From: Capitulum mitella
Lineage: Eukaryota > Arthropoda > Thecostraca > Pollicipedomorpha > Pollicipedidae
Direction: 5' to 3'
DNA length: 64,000 nt
Assembly: GCA_030062745.1 (NCBI GenBank)
Contig: CP099847.1
Location: 25,902,923-25,966,922, forward strand
In this document: positions 24,843-37,456 of the stretch, in pieces
Position numbering within the stretch: the stretch's first letter is position 1
How the letters are laid out: every line of letters starts with the position of its first letter
Notes under the pieces: model-generated
Databases searched by the model: none
The model's input: only the letters and a program-made list of their open reading frames with translations
What the model was told of the DNA's origin: nothing
Made by a program: the position numbers and the translations under genes

Positions 24843-27800
24843 CCGCCGCGGTCTGAGAAGCTCCAGAGCGTGCAGCTCGCGGTCGGCGGAGCTCGCCGGC
24901 CGCCCTCGAGAGCCTGCGGTCCGCTCTCACGGAGCGCGGGGTCGCGCGGCGGCCGCGCGGAGGTCGCCGTGGCGACGGCGAAACGCGGCCGGCTGGCGTC
25001 GCGTCGCGTCGCGGCGGTGGCGGCCGGCGAGAGCGCGCTGTCGAGGGCGCCGGGCCGTGCTGTTTGCTCGGGCGCTTCCGTGTGGGTTGGCCGGTGTTTG
25101 CAGTCTTGGCGGTGGGCTCGCCGGCGCTGGTAATCTTCGTGAGAGGGGTTGGGGAGGCAGGGGCCAGCAGGCGTCGGCGAAGGAGGCGAACTCTGCTCTG
25201 GTAGCTCCTGCTGCCGAGTTCGAATGACCTCCATTTACAAGAAGACCCGGCTGCCGAGCCGGCCGGTGGTCAAGACAAAATGTTGACATGTCTGGGTCAC
25301 CACGACGCCGACTGGGCCGCTAACGAGAGCTCATTAACAGCGACCCACGCGGCAGTAGGCTTTCCCGATCTGGCGCCCGTAGCAAGCGGGCGGTGACCTG
25401 CCAACTGCTCCTCACCCCGGCATCGCTGATACGGATCGAAGTCAACGTCGACCCGACTCGTCAGTGTGTCAGTGGGCGAGCGGGCGGCGCACGGTTGACT
25501 GCTTTCACTGCAAAGCAACGGGGATGACGCCGAACGGTCGGTCATAGTTTGGGCGTTACCGCTTGGGCGTGGCGGCTTCTGGCTGCGGAAAGCGGTTTTG
25601 AGGCTCTGTGGCACGTCGCTACCTCGTGCTTTGTTCTTAAGACGATTATTTGCAGGTCTGTCGTAATTGGCTGCGGCTTCTGCTGCATTCTTCATTTTAA
25701 ATCCCATCTGATACACCCCGTTTGATGATGGGATCCTGCTCTGCGCAAAATCACGCCATGCTCCTGGTCGCGAGGAGTACCTGTACCGCTGAGAGCCGCC
25801 TCTCCTTCACGCTCGGTCCGATCCGTCTCGAGCCGTTGTTTTGTAACATGACGTCACCGTCCGGAGATTGATATCCGTGCGTGCCAGCCTCGCTCGCGGC
25901 ACTTTCATTCCATTAGCGGACGGTTCACACTCGGAGCCGGGCGGCAACGGCGCGTTAGCGTCGCTGTATCGGCGGCGAGCGCGTCAAAGGCTCCGGACCG
26001 CCGGCCGGCTCCTGCCGTGCAGGCGGCCGCTTAGAGCGTCGTCGGTTGTGCGGGCAGGCGACGCGTAATTAGCTCCGGCGGTGAAGAGTTAATGGTGTCG
26101 GCACCTCAGACCTCCGCCCGTGCATGCACGCGCGGTGGACGTTTTTGCCGCGGTGCTGTGACACGGTGAAACGTCGGCAGCGCGGTGTTTAACGCGTTTC
26201 GCCGTCTGCGACCGGCAGCCTCGACCGTGACGCGCCGCGATTTCTCGAGGAGCGGCAAAAAGCAATCACGGCCGCCCGGCACACGTCATTTCCAGGTCGT
26301 CACGAAAATCCCTTCCCGTCGTTAGGCGACAGCCCGTCTTTAATCCGGGAACAAAGCGCTGCAGTATGACTCTGCCTAATGCGCTCGCCTTTGTTCGGTG
26401 GGCGGCCGTCCCTCGGCGCGCCGAATCGGCCGTCGACGATTCGCGAGCGCCGCGGCGTGACGTGACGGTGACGCGGAGCAGGTGGCCGCGGCGCCGGCGC
26501 TGATGGGCGGAGACGGCGCGCCGCCGGCGGCGACGCCGCGGAAAAACACGCAGATGACGCCGGCCGGCCGGCCGACGCGTGTAATCCCTGATGCCGGACG
26601 ACGGCGCATGGCGCCGGCGCGTGGCGGCGGCTCCGAGCCGGCGGCCGGCCGGCTGGCGGGACGAATTCCCGGCTGCCGGGCGGCTGGCGGCCACGTGAGC
26701 GGGGCGGCGGCGTCCGGTGACGGCGCCCAGGAGACGGCCTCCCGGCTGTGGCCGGACCGGGCCGCCGACAGCAGCGTCTGTTTGTCGGAGCCGAGATCGT
26801 CAGGCCGAGATGCGTTTCAGCTGCGGTCGCCGCCGTCCGCGGCCGCCGCCCGGTGTGACCGCCGCCTGATGAGGTCGCTGATGAGGTCGCCGATGAGGTC
26901 GCGGCCCCGGCGGGCGTCGTGCCGGCGCCGCGGCCGACTCTGATTGGCATTCCTGCGGCGCGGTCGGGCTCGGGGACGGCGCGTGCGATGCGCCCGGCCG
27001 ACAGGACACGGCCGGGCCGCGCCTCTGAGCAGCGACAACAGACGGCGAGGGTGACCGCGCCGCCCTCTGCGGACCCCGCAGGCCGGGCCGTGGGAAGACC
27101 TGGTCTTTACCGTCTGCCGTGACACCCGTATTACGCTCCGAAAACGCCCGCCGAACGACTCGGAACTCTTGTTGGAGGCCGATATGGGTGGTTCTTTGTC
27201 GGACCGCAGTAGTCCCTGGTTTTTATGGCCGTGCCCTTTCCCAGTTTCTTCAGTCTTGCCCTTCGGTGAAGTCTGTGGAACTTGCCGTCGGGCCCTGCGC
27301 GGGAATTTTCGTCAAAGCGTACCATTAGCAATGTGAGAAGTTCACGTGTTTACCGCGGCTGCGCGAGATTTCTGGGCATTAGTATCTGGTTCCGGCCAGC
27401 CTCGGGCTCCCGCGTGCTCGAGTTGTTCCCGGACCGAACCAATAATTTCCCAGGCGTTCAATTTAGCAGCCTCGACCCTGGCCGGAGCGGGAACGGCGCG
27501 CCCGTCGATCACAGCTATTTTGAGGCGAATTTCCATACTTCCTCCCGCTCGAGTGCGGGCGGTACCGGGCGCGGGATGAAGGCCGTTCGTCAGCGCGCGC
27601 CCGCGAATGGCCGGCCGTGTCGGCGGCGACAAGGGAGCGGCCATCGGCGACCGCGCAGTGCTGGTCACCGTCTGCTGTCTCTGCGTCCGTCTGGCAACGC
27701 GGACGGACCAGGTGGAGGATTTCTAGCGGCCGGCGCCCTCAGCTTCCGCTGCCCTTCCGAACTGGAGTGGCTTCTGTGTGCCGTCGATTGCGGGCGGAAA

Positions 27801-28152
27801 ATGATGCTGGCTTCCAGCAGCCTGGAAGCCGACGGGTCGTCGATGTCTCCCTTCTGCCGACGTTTCGCATTCCCATCGCGCCTCCGGGCGGCCGCGATCT
27901 GCCACCAAGAACGCAGTCATCGGACGACACAGAGCGCCGTCGAGGAGAAGTCCATTTTCTCGCTTGGTCCGGAGCCGGCGGCAGCAATATGCGTGCGTTC
28001 CGCCCCCGAACAGCCGCGCGGTCGCCGGGCCATCAATCGTGGCGACGACTCCGGTCCGCCCGGGTCCGGCCCGGGTCCGGTGAGTGACCCCCGGCGGCTG
28101 GAGCGGCTCGTCCACGACACGGGAGCCTGACGGATGGACCAACCGGATACGT

Positions 28153-28165
28153 GGGGGGGGGGGGG
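28153..28165. repeat. G tract, 13 bases
   Basis: Uninterrupted run of 13 G in the w2-w3 intron. Confidence 0.85.
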
Positions 28166-29477
28166 CGACAGCCGCGGCCCGTCTCCCGTCCAGCGGAACC
28201 CACCCCTTCGCGTCTCCAAACAATGCGTCGGACTGGTGCAGCGGAGGGGCGGGACGGGAGAGGGGAGGGGGTTCTTGCCAGGTGCCGAGGAGGTGAGGCC
28301 GGGCCGGCCGGGCGGCCTGCCACAACACATAAACACGCACCCCCGCGGCCGGCACACGGCCAGGCGCGCTCTCCTGTCGAGAACGACGAGAGGCTGGGGG
28401 TCGCAGAACTCCATTTGACATCGCAGTTTGTCAGCGAATCGACGTATTGCCGGCGGATGATGAAGTTTGGGAGTAGGAACACTTCAACCTACATGCAAAC
28501 GTAAGCGAACAAATTATTCAGCTCGGTAATTGAACTCTGTTTTGCAGCTGCTCGCTAGAGCTGGTTATTGCATTTTGTGCCTTTAATCAATGCACCGTGC
28601 TTGTCCGGAAGCAGTTACGCTATCGCTTTCCGCATAGCTTGAATACCTGAATCTGGCGCCTAGTTTTGCCGCTGTTTTGTGCGAGAACAGGGTGCCCAGA
28701 ACCCGAGACGCCAAGGCCGCCGTTCTCTCTGTTTCCACGCTCGAACGTGACGTCACAGGCGGACTCCGTCCCGCCCCGGCACGGACGCTCGGCAGACCTG
28801 GCCGTCTGGTGCGCGGGGCCCAGGCGGGCCGGCTGGCTGCACGGGCACCGACGGCGCCAGCACAGTTACAGCGCGCGGATTGTGAGGAGATAGTGCGGGG
28901 CACCCGGTCCACCTCCGCCCGCCCTTGCGTTCTCCGGGCAGCGATGCTTCGTTCGGGACGGACAGAGGGCGGCGCGGGTCGCTGTTTCGTGGCCTCGCCG
29001 CCGGCGCCGCGCCCGGTCCTGTCGCAACGCCGGCTGGAGTCCCGCGGAGATGGCCCAGCTGTCGCCGCGCTCTGCCAGCGGCGAGGAGGTCCGCTGGCGG
29101 CAGCATCACGTGCAGGTGCAGGTCCTGGTAGTGAGACATTATGCGCGCCCCGCGTGGAGAGGGTCCTGCTTAGTCGTCTTGTCGTCAAGCGAGGTCTGAA
29201 GAATGTTCTGGCCCCCCGGCGACGGGGCCCCCTACCGTCGCCCGACGCCGGAACCTCCCTCCGACTGCCTCGGCTGCGGGAGCACGATCAGGTGCTGCTC
29301 GTGCCTGTCCCGCTGCCAGGACCTCGCGCCACCCCGGGCGGCCGGCGCCGGTCGGGTCGTGGCGGTCGGCGCGGCGATGACGTATGGTCGGCGCCGGCGC
29401 CGCGCAGCAGCCGTCCTCGCCGGCTGTCGGACTCTGATGGAGCCTTTCGTCATGATGGATCGCGCGCCGTTCTGATA

Positions 29478-29503
29478 CAAATTTACTTTTGTTCCAGGTA
29501 AGC
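29478..29503 (+). promoter_or_regulatory. candidate recursive (ratchet) splice site in the 29-kb intron
   Basis: The pyrimidine-rich sequence TTTACTTTTGTTCC leads to CAG ending at 29497, immediately followed by the donor GTAAGC at 29498. This is the zero-length-exon layout of known recursive splice sites. It would cut the 29.05-kb intron into about 11.9 kb and 17.1 kb. By eye, this and 14203 are the only places in the introns where a pyrimidine, AG and GTRAG are directly joined. Function is inferred. Confidence 0.45.
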
Positions 29504-30988
29504 GCACGCGGCGCGCGGCGCCGAGCCGTTGACCTTTCCCAGGGTCGGTATCGTACCGTCTGGCGGGCCGTCGGCCGCGCGAGGCTCCAGTCTATTATCA
29601 TAATAGAGGGTCGTTTCGTTGGCATTAAGCGAAGTGGTTTTTATCGGCGGCGGTCGATCTGCCGTGCTCCTCGCGCCGGGGCCCATGTACTTTGGCAGCC
29701 GCGTCGGTTTGCGGTCGAGGAGACGAAGCGTTCTTTGATTGACCCGAGATGATCGGTTCCGCTGGCGGGTCTATCACGGAATTTCGACGATCGCCGCGGC
29801 AAAAACGACGCGATCGTCGACCTCAGAGGCGCTTCTCGGACTGGGCGATATTCGGCGTGAGAGGTACCGTGCTGAATGTGTTATTAGCTGTCTTTTCCCT
29901 GGCCATTTGCTGTCATGACGTTATCAGATGGCCGACGGCTATGCGTGAACGCTGTTCGCAGGACGTTACCTCCGGCCCACCCAGGAAATAGCATGCAATC
30001 AAAGAGGATGCACGATTTTCCCACGATTGCTTTTTTGATGTGCGAACTGTATGGGGCGTGCAGCGCGAGCGTCTTGCGGTACCCCGGAATGGCGGCCAAT
30101 TGCTTCTTTGAAAGACGTGAGGGCCTCGCACCACAGACGATTCAGGCGTCGAGTGCGCCGCGGCTCCTGAGCGTTGTCCGGCCGCGGGACGCAATCGTGA
30201 TTCACGCCGGAAACTTCCGTCAAACGCCCGCCCGTCCTTTGTCCCGGCGACAGAGTGGTCCGCTCCCGCGTGCGGTGTTCCCATGGCCCGAGCGGCGCCG
30301 CCCGGCCGCGCTATTTTCGCGTCGGCCGGTCGCGTTTGTTTATCGTGTCGATGCGCGTGTCTATCAGCGCCCATGTGCCCAGACATTCCCCCTCATTTGC
30401 CGGGCGATAACCATTCCGTCGCGTCACTCGCGCCGCGTTCGCCGCCTCCGCGCCGCGTCCGCCGCGTCCGTCAGCGCGCGGCGGGTGCGCGTGACGGCGC
30501 CGCCCCCGCCCGGCCGGCGGCTGGCGGCGTCGGTGTCCGTCGCCACCGACTCCGCCGCGGGCCCGCAGACGCCGCCTGGTGCGGGACTCCCGGAGCCGTG
30601 GAGACGAATCTGCGGCGGAGGTGGCGACTCACGGACATACAAGTTGTTGTCGTCGTACTAAGACTGTAGTGTAACATCCCGGTAGTTATTTGGGACGTGC
30701 ACGTTGTTTTATGCAAGCTTGGTCCACGAAACGTAGAAAGTGCAATGCTGTTTCCGGATGAACTAGGTAATGCAGCTGTATCACATGAAAGCATTGACTT
30801 GGACCAGCGGAGGTCGTTGTGGGGACTCACGGCTGCCAGGACCGTCGTCAGCGACGTTTCCCCTGAGGCCAGGGAGACACAGGCGGCTTTGGTGGGAGGA
30901 ATGCGGTGCCATGGTGACTGGGCGTCACTCGGTCACCGCGCGGCTGTGACCCGGTCCCGCCCGGTCACGGTCCACCGCGTCCCGACCC

Positions 30989-31100
30989 GTGCTTTCCCAG
31001 CCCGGCCCAGCCCGGCCCGGCCCGTGCTACCTCAGCCCGGCCCAGCCCAGCCCGGCCCGGCTCGTGCTATCTCAGCCCGGTCCGGCCCGGCCCGGTCTGA
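30989..31100. repeat. 35-40 bp CAGCCCGGCC tandem repeat, 3 copies
   Basis: Units starting GTGCT at 30989, 31024 and 31064 each contain runs of CAGCCCGGCC words. It is intronic and GC-rich. Confidence 0.65.
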
Positions 31101-32437
31101 GCAGTGTTCAAGAGTGTCCGCCATCCGGGGCTGGCTCCGGGAGACACGGCCCTGCACGACGGACGAAACGGTCGGTCCGTTCGTGCACAAAATCGTTGTC
31201 GCGGAGGTGTTCGTTGACTTTTCGCGACTCGCTCGACACTCATCCTGAGGCGGTGACGAGCGCCGTGACTGTCGTCAGGGAAGGTCGTGAGAAACTCGGC
31301 AACGGCCACCCGTTCCTGCCGGCTCCCGGGAATGCGGGAAACCCGTCGCGTCCGCTCGTAAGCTGGCCGAGCACATTCGAGGGCACTGGTGATCACACTG
31401 CAGCTCCTGAGAGGCCCATTCGCGTCATCCGTTTCCCGCTCCGCGAGTCGGGCGGCAGGCTCTCACGAGGTGTATATCTCACCTGGCGACAGGCTCGTCT
31501 CCTCTCGACGCCACGAGAACTGCCGTGCCGACGCGCGGGGAGCACGCGGCGCGCCGGCGGCACACGTGGCTGGTCTCGCGGCCACGCGGACGGCGCGCGG
31601 CCCGGCGCGCCGGCGGGGTGTGTGTTTTTGTCCCGTCCGCCGCCAGCCGAACACCTGCCTCCGACTGGCGGGCTCCGATAATGGGATCGAGGACCGGCCG
31701 AGGGTGTCCGCCGCGCCGCCGCATCCCAGGGGACGTCTGGTTCACGGAGCGGGCTGTTTGTGATGCGTGTTTTGATGTTCGGTCCGCTCGCGGAAGATTT
31801 CCCGTGCGGACGCTTCAGGGAGACGCGTCTGAGCCCGCCTCGGCGTCGTTCAGACGGGTCCGATGAGGGCTGATCTGGTCATGCAAGTTTTTGAGCTGTT
31901 CCCCATTCCTCTGCGTGGTCTCGACGTCGTCCTCGGCGTCCTCTCCTGCGGTCGGGACCGCTGGCTCCTCTCATTGTCCGCGGTCGGCCCGCGTCGTCCT
32001 GTTGTGCGTCCGGCGGGCACCGTTCTTTACCGGCGCTGTCTCTGTGCTCTGGTTCCCGCGGCCGGCGGCGGCGGAGACGGCGGCCTGTATTGTTTACTGC
32101 GCCGATACCATCGGCCGATGGAGGTGCCTCCGGAGTCGGCCGGAGCGGCTCACCGGGGCAGGGGCGGCTCCAGCGCAGCCACCGGAGGAGGCGGCGAGAT
32201 CCGTCCACTCCGCACGCCTCCGCGACTGGTTGGACTAAACAGCTGTCGCCGGCCGACTGTGGCGGCGTCTCGCGCGTTGACCGCCGGCCGGGGTCGGTGT
32301 CTCGGCGGTCGCGGCCCGCGCGGCGGCGGCGGCTGGCGGCGCCGCTGCGGTCTTACCCCGCACACACCGTTAGAAGCGTGCGCGGCGGCCGGACGGCCGG
32401 CACGACCGCCGGCCGAACCGCGCGACGTCCGGGGCTG

Positions 32438-32680
32438 GGCCGAGCCGAGTCCGAGCCGACCGGACCCAGGAGTGCCGAGGACGAGCCGACCGAGTCCGGG
32501 CCGGCCAAGTCCAAGTCTCGTTCGAGTCCGAGTCTTGTTCGAGTCCGAGCTTCGGCCGAGTCCGCGCCACGACCGAGTTTGAGCCTCGGCCGTGCCCGAA
32601 CTGTCGGAGTCAGAGCCACCTCCGTATACGAGCCGCGGCCGAGCCCGAGCCTGGGGCGAATCCGAGCCTTGGCCGCCGGC
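32438..32680. repeat. diverged GAGTCC/GAGCC hexamer repeat
   Basis: About 240 bp are built from imperfect CCGAGTCCGAGC words. All three frames are biased to Ser, Pro, Glu and Arg codons, producing overlapping open frames with no domain. Confidence 0.6.
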
Positions 32681-33980
32681 GTCGGGAGAGGGGGTCGGCC
32701 GCGCTGCTCTCACGGGTCTCCCGTGGCGGCCTGTGGCGTGAGCCGCCCTCGGTGGGCGCCGGCGTATCGTGTTCGACTCGACGTCTGGCCGGCTTTTTTC
32801 TGGCAGCTAGCCGTGGCGGAAGCCAACTCCGAGGACTTAATCGGGTTTCCGCCTTCCTTGCGTCGGGGCTGCGCCAAATGACGCTGCAGGCTTGCGGCGA
32901 TCTGGTGTCTGCAGTTCTCAGGCTCCACTCTTTCTAACTGGCCTTCTGTATCCGTACCCTTATCCTTACCCTGTATCCTTTGTCCTGGGTTGCGCTTGGG
33001 TGTTTCCTTCACCTGTGCTGTCGGTTTTCCTCAACATTTTTCCCATCAGCCGTGAGTATTGGAGAGTTTCGGTCGGACGGTTGGGGCGCCTCCGTTTGCG
33101 ATGATCGTGTCATCCATAGTCCAGTGGCATCCGGCTCAGCTAATTCGAAAGGATTGGAAGACGAGAAAACTTCCGTGCAGGTTTTTTCTGTAGACGCAAA
33201 AACAGCGTGTTCCGTCGGTCGTCGAGTAACAAAAGAATGCCGGGCTATAATCCATTCTGACCGAACGAATTGCCTCCAGAAGATTGCGCGTGAGCAAATC
33301 ATTTTATGAACACAAATTGCCCATGCTAGCCATTTGGCATTAGTTTGGTTTCATCAAACATCATTGGTCCGATTACTCAGCGTTTATGAGCCAATTTTCC
33401 GAAGCTATGTGATTGGCCAACGCCAGCACCTGACTTACCGGCGATTTTTTGTTGCGTTTACTGTCATACCGGCGTGCCGTTACGTTGACCAGCGAATAGT
33501 GACGGCGACTGTTGTCTTTTGGAGCTCTGCTCCGCTCTGCTCTACTTATCAACGGCGGGGTACAGTCAGACAGAAGACAGAAGGCAGAACGGAACCAGTT
33601 GCGTGGCTAGAGCATGTAGCTTTACTAACAAGTAAAAAGGAATGGTAGGCATTCATGCTACACAGGCTGAAGATCATGGGAAATTTAACTATATTAAATG
33701 CCGTGATTCATTTATTGGCATCACACTAGTTCAACACCCAACCCCGGCGGAGGGCCTGAGCGCCTGACTGCCGGCGGTGACGCCCTGAGCCGGCGCCGTC
33801 GGGGCGGCAGCAGCGGCCGGCTGGCCGGCGCCGCGGGCCAGCCGGCCTGACGGAGGGCTGACGCAGCCTAATGGCCGCCCGACGCCGGGTCGTCGCCGGA
33901 CCACCAGCTGTCGGAGTGGCCGACAATCTGGCGAGGTCGGCCGCCGGCCCGCCGTCGCCCCGCAGACGAGTCGGTATCGA

Positions 33981-34033
33981 CCGGGCTCGGCCCGGCCCCG
34001 GCCCCGGCCCCGGCCCAGGCCCCGGCCCGCCGG
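33981..34033. repeat. GGCCCC microsatellite
   Basis: CCCCGG/GGCCCC hexamers are repeated with one interruption (CCCAGG). It lies in intron. Confidence 0.7.
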
Positions 34034-35218
34034 GAAGTCGGACCACGGACTGCGGCCAGTGGCTCAGCGATGATGATCTGGGTGTTGATGACGGCGGCAG
34101 CCGCTCGACGGCGCCGCCCACGGGATGGCGGATTGTTAAACGGCGACAGCTGGGAAGTGGCCCGTCGTCCGGGCGCCATTTGCCGGTGTCGGTGGCTGCG
34201 TTTTACAACAGATGAACTTTCCCCGCCCTACAGTTAATAACTCATCGAGTACTCATCGTGGCGACAGTATCTTAATTTACATTAATTAGGTGCGAAACGT
34301 CTAAAAGTTATCTGTTAAGGCTTTTTAGAGTGCTGTGATCTTGAAATTCGGTATGAACCGTAAGAGCACACTTGTGTTTCATTTACCGATGCATGAAGGT
34401 TGCGTGCAAGAATCCCTTTATACCATTGTCACGCGACCAGGTGCTTTTGAATTCGTTAAAACGAGCCGGCTAATGGTTGCTTCTTCTCTGCACGACAACA
34501 CGCGGTCGCGCCCTTGCTCTGACAAGGCGGCCGCGCCTCCGACAAGCCGACATCATCGCCGCCCGGCGCGGCGTTCGCGCCGGCCGAACCGCTACTCACG
34601 CCGGCGTAGTGGGCCTCCTCTCCGTCAACGTCGGCCCGCTCCCAGGCGACGCCCGAGCGGCGCGAAACCGGGCCGTCATGCCCCGTCATACGGCGCCCGG
34701 TACCCGGCGCCCGGCGGCGGCGGCGCGGCCGACGCCGAGCGGAGCCGGCGGCGGGCAGGCGGCGCCGGCCGGCCAACGTCGGCTGGTCGGGAGACCGAGA
34801 CCGGGACGGGGGAAGCGCTGTCGGCGACCGAGCGCCGGCGTGCGCCGCTGTTGAAGAGGTGTTCGCGGGTCGAGGTGGGGTCGCCCACCGGTCGTGGCAG
34901 AGCTGGCCTGGACTGCAGGGTAACTCCGCTCTGAGGCTGAGCGGACCCGCTCGTCGGCTCAGCGGGTCCGCGGGTACGGCCGCGGGGCCGCGCCCGGCCC
35001 GCGCCGCCGGCCTTGGCGTGCTAGCGCCTAATGCGATATTGCAGTCACGGCGGCGCCGGCCGGCCCTGCGCGGCGTCCCGGCCGGCCCTGACGGCGGCCT
35101 CCAGCGCCGCGGCCCGCGACCTGAGCCGGCCGGCCGCCGCCGGACCGTCCCGTCCATCACGAGCCGTCCCGGGAGGTCGGCCGCCACGCCCTCCGCCGGC
35201 GCAGCCTTTCTCCGGGCG

Positions 35219-35221
35219 GCA

Positions 35222-35255
<34 letters not shown>

Positions 35256-35258
35256 GGT
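35219..35258. repeat. GGC trinucleotide repeat
   Basis: About 12 nearly uninterrupted CGG/GGC units in the w2-w3 intron. Shorter GGC/CCG runs occur at about 60364, 61310, 62365 and 63726. Confidence 0.8.
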
Positions 35259-37158
35259 GACGGGCGGCGGGCGGCGGCCGGGGGAGGTGGCGGTGAGTCA
35301 CCGGCGCCGGGCGCCCCTCCCCGGCCGGGCGGCGGGGTTGGCGGCCGAACGCTGACCCCGCCACCTCCCCCGGCCGTGTGCGTGGCCGCATTGTCGGCGG
35401 CCCTCCGGCCGGCCTCCCGCAGCGTACCGTGGCGAATGTCTCTCTTCCTGTGCCGCTCGTGACGGGGAACGCGGAGCGACGAGGCGGCGCTGCAGGTGCT
35501 CCAGACGACCCTGCCTCCAGACGCAGGGCCTCCAGACGGCGGGACATAGTCAGACGGAGGGACGTTCAGACGGCGACGCCGGCTCTGCTTGGGCGGTGGG
35601 TTGCCAGCACAGCCCGCGGAGTTCGAGATGGCCCCGCTGAGCGCCGGGATGGTGCCCCTTACATGGGTGTCCGGTATTCATTCAGCCCTCCGAGGCCTCT
35701 CGGTGCTCCCCATGCTCGAGAGATGGGCCCTCAGCTGACCGGCTGGCGGCACTGGGTCCCTGACTGACCGGCTGAATGTCTCAGGGTCCACACCTGACAG
35801 GCTGGACGGAGCTGGGTTCACACCTGACCGGTTTGACGGCGCGGGGCCCACAGTGGTCGGTTTTTGCTCGCTGCGTTTCATTTGTCGGCTGTCGCCGTCG
35901 GCTAAGTTCGGATCTCGGCTGCAATTTGGCCGACACAGAATAATTAAGCGGTCTTCCTATCTGGAATATGTAAAAACGCCTCCTCAGGCGTCGGTGGTGA
36001 AAAATGGACATCTTGATTTCGCGTGTCTGGCCCGTGGAAGGCCAGAGCCTGCGCTCGCCGTATCTGAGCACACATGTCTGGAGCTCACCTACGGAGCCCC
36101 GCTCCTCCAAATAATCGGCCTGCGCTGTATCGCTCGCTGATCGCGGAGGCGACCGCCCATGGCGCTGGCCTAAATTTTAGACCATCGTCCCACGGGACAA
36201 TTAATGGTCATATCTTAATGACCCGGCCGCCGATGGTCCAAACTAGCTCTATCGGACATCAACAGCCCTGGGCGACGGATAGCATCCGAGGCGGCGGCGC
36301 CGGGGCCTGTGGGCCGGTGTCGGGGCCTCGGCGTGGCCCTCGGCGGGCCACGGGGCCCCATCGGGCCTCCGGCCGGGCCTCCGGCGGGGCCGGCTCACCG
36401 CGCCGCAGATGTCGGCCTGGGGACGGCGCCGCCCGGCACGGACAAAGGCGCTCGTTAACGGTGCGGTGTCGAACTCGTCAGACGCGGCGGGCGGCGGCAG
36501 CGGCGACGACGGCGGCGGTGATGGCGACGGGCACGGGCCGGCCGTCTGGGCTTCTGCTTCGCCTCCGCCGGCGCCCGCCAGCCGCCTGTCGCCCCCCCCC
36601 CTTCCCCCCTTCAGCTCTCCGTCCCGACTCCGCCAGTGGCCGGCAGCCGCGGCGGCGGAGCGCGGCCGCTTTGTTCCCGCTGTCCCGGTCCGGTCACGCA
36701 TCGCACTGCGGCGTAAATACCGGGCGAATTACGGCACCGCCAGTGGGGCCGGCTCCCGCGCCGCCGGTGTCGACGCGCATCCCACCGTCCCCGGCGAGAT
36801 GGGTCAGAGGCAGCGGTGGGACGCCGCCGAGGGCGTGGCGGGACGTCCCGGGACGCCCGGTGGAATGGTAACGGCCACGGAGGAAGGTGGCGAGAATGTT
36901 GGAGGTCGTGGCTCATCAGCCTGGGAGGGGAGGCTGCCGCTACGCCGTGTAATGTTTCCGCCGTCGTTTACACCGTAACCAATTGATGGGCTGCAAACAA
37001 ATACGGAATGAAAGCATCATTACCGTTATGAAAAGCCCGTTCCTGTTCTGTTCATTTAGTATGTGTCTGAACTGTGTCTGGCATTGCACGCTTCGGGAGG
37101 CATTTCATGTGCGGTAGGAGCTGGGGGCCTTGCATATCCCCAGGAAACAAACGGCACG

Positions 37159-37187
37159 TCTCGTTCAGCGCTGCTCGCTGAACGAGA
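37159..37187. other. perfect hairpin, 12-bp stem with 5-base loop
   Basis: TCTCGTTCAGCG (37159-37170) and its exact reverse complement (37176-37187) are separated by CTGCT. It stands alone in an intron and is not followed by a T run. Its function is unknown; it could fold in pre-mRNA or be the footprint of a short mobile element. Confidence 0.7.
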
Positions 37188-37366
37188 GGTCACGTGATGC
37201 TCGGAGCCACGTGATACCGGGACAGAAGCTGCACGCTATCCGGGACAATGGCCGGATGCCACGGTCCGGGTCGGCTCGGTCGGGCTGACGCTCTGTGAGT
37301 GACGTCAGATGCCGTGCCGCCGGCACCGCTCTTTGGCCCGGCGCGGGTCCGCACGTCGCAGGGGTG

Positions 37367-37456
37367 CACTCTGAAAGTCTGCTGAGGAGGCCGCTCCACT
37401 CTGAAAGTCTTCTGAGGAGGCCGCTCCACTCTGAAAGTCTGCTGAGGAGGGCGCCC
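37367..37456. repeat. 30-bp minisatellite, 3 copies
   Basis: Units start at 37367, 37397 and 37427, each with CACTCTGAAAGTCTGCTGAG followed by GAGG and a variable end. The second copy has one substitution (TTCTGAG). The near-identity implies a recent origin. Confidence 0.85.

Noticed and set aside
24151-24930. Minus-strand frame with a long Thr-Trp-Cys-Gly-Gln-Thr-Asp-Val repeat peptide
   Set aside because: It is the translation of the 24-bp minisatellite, which is open in several frames on both strands because 24 is divisible by three.
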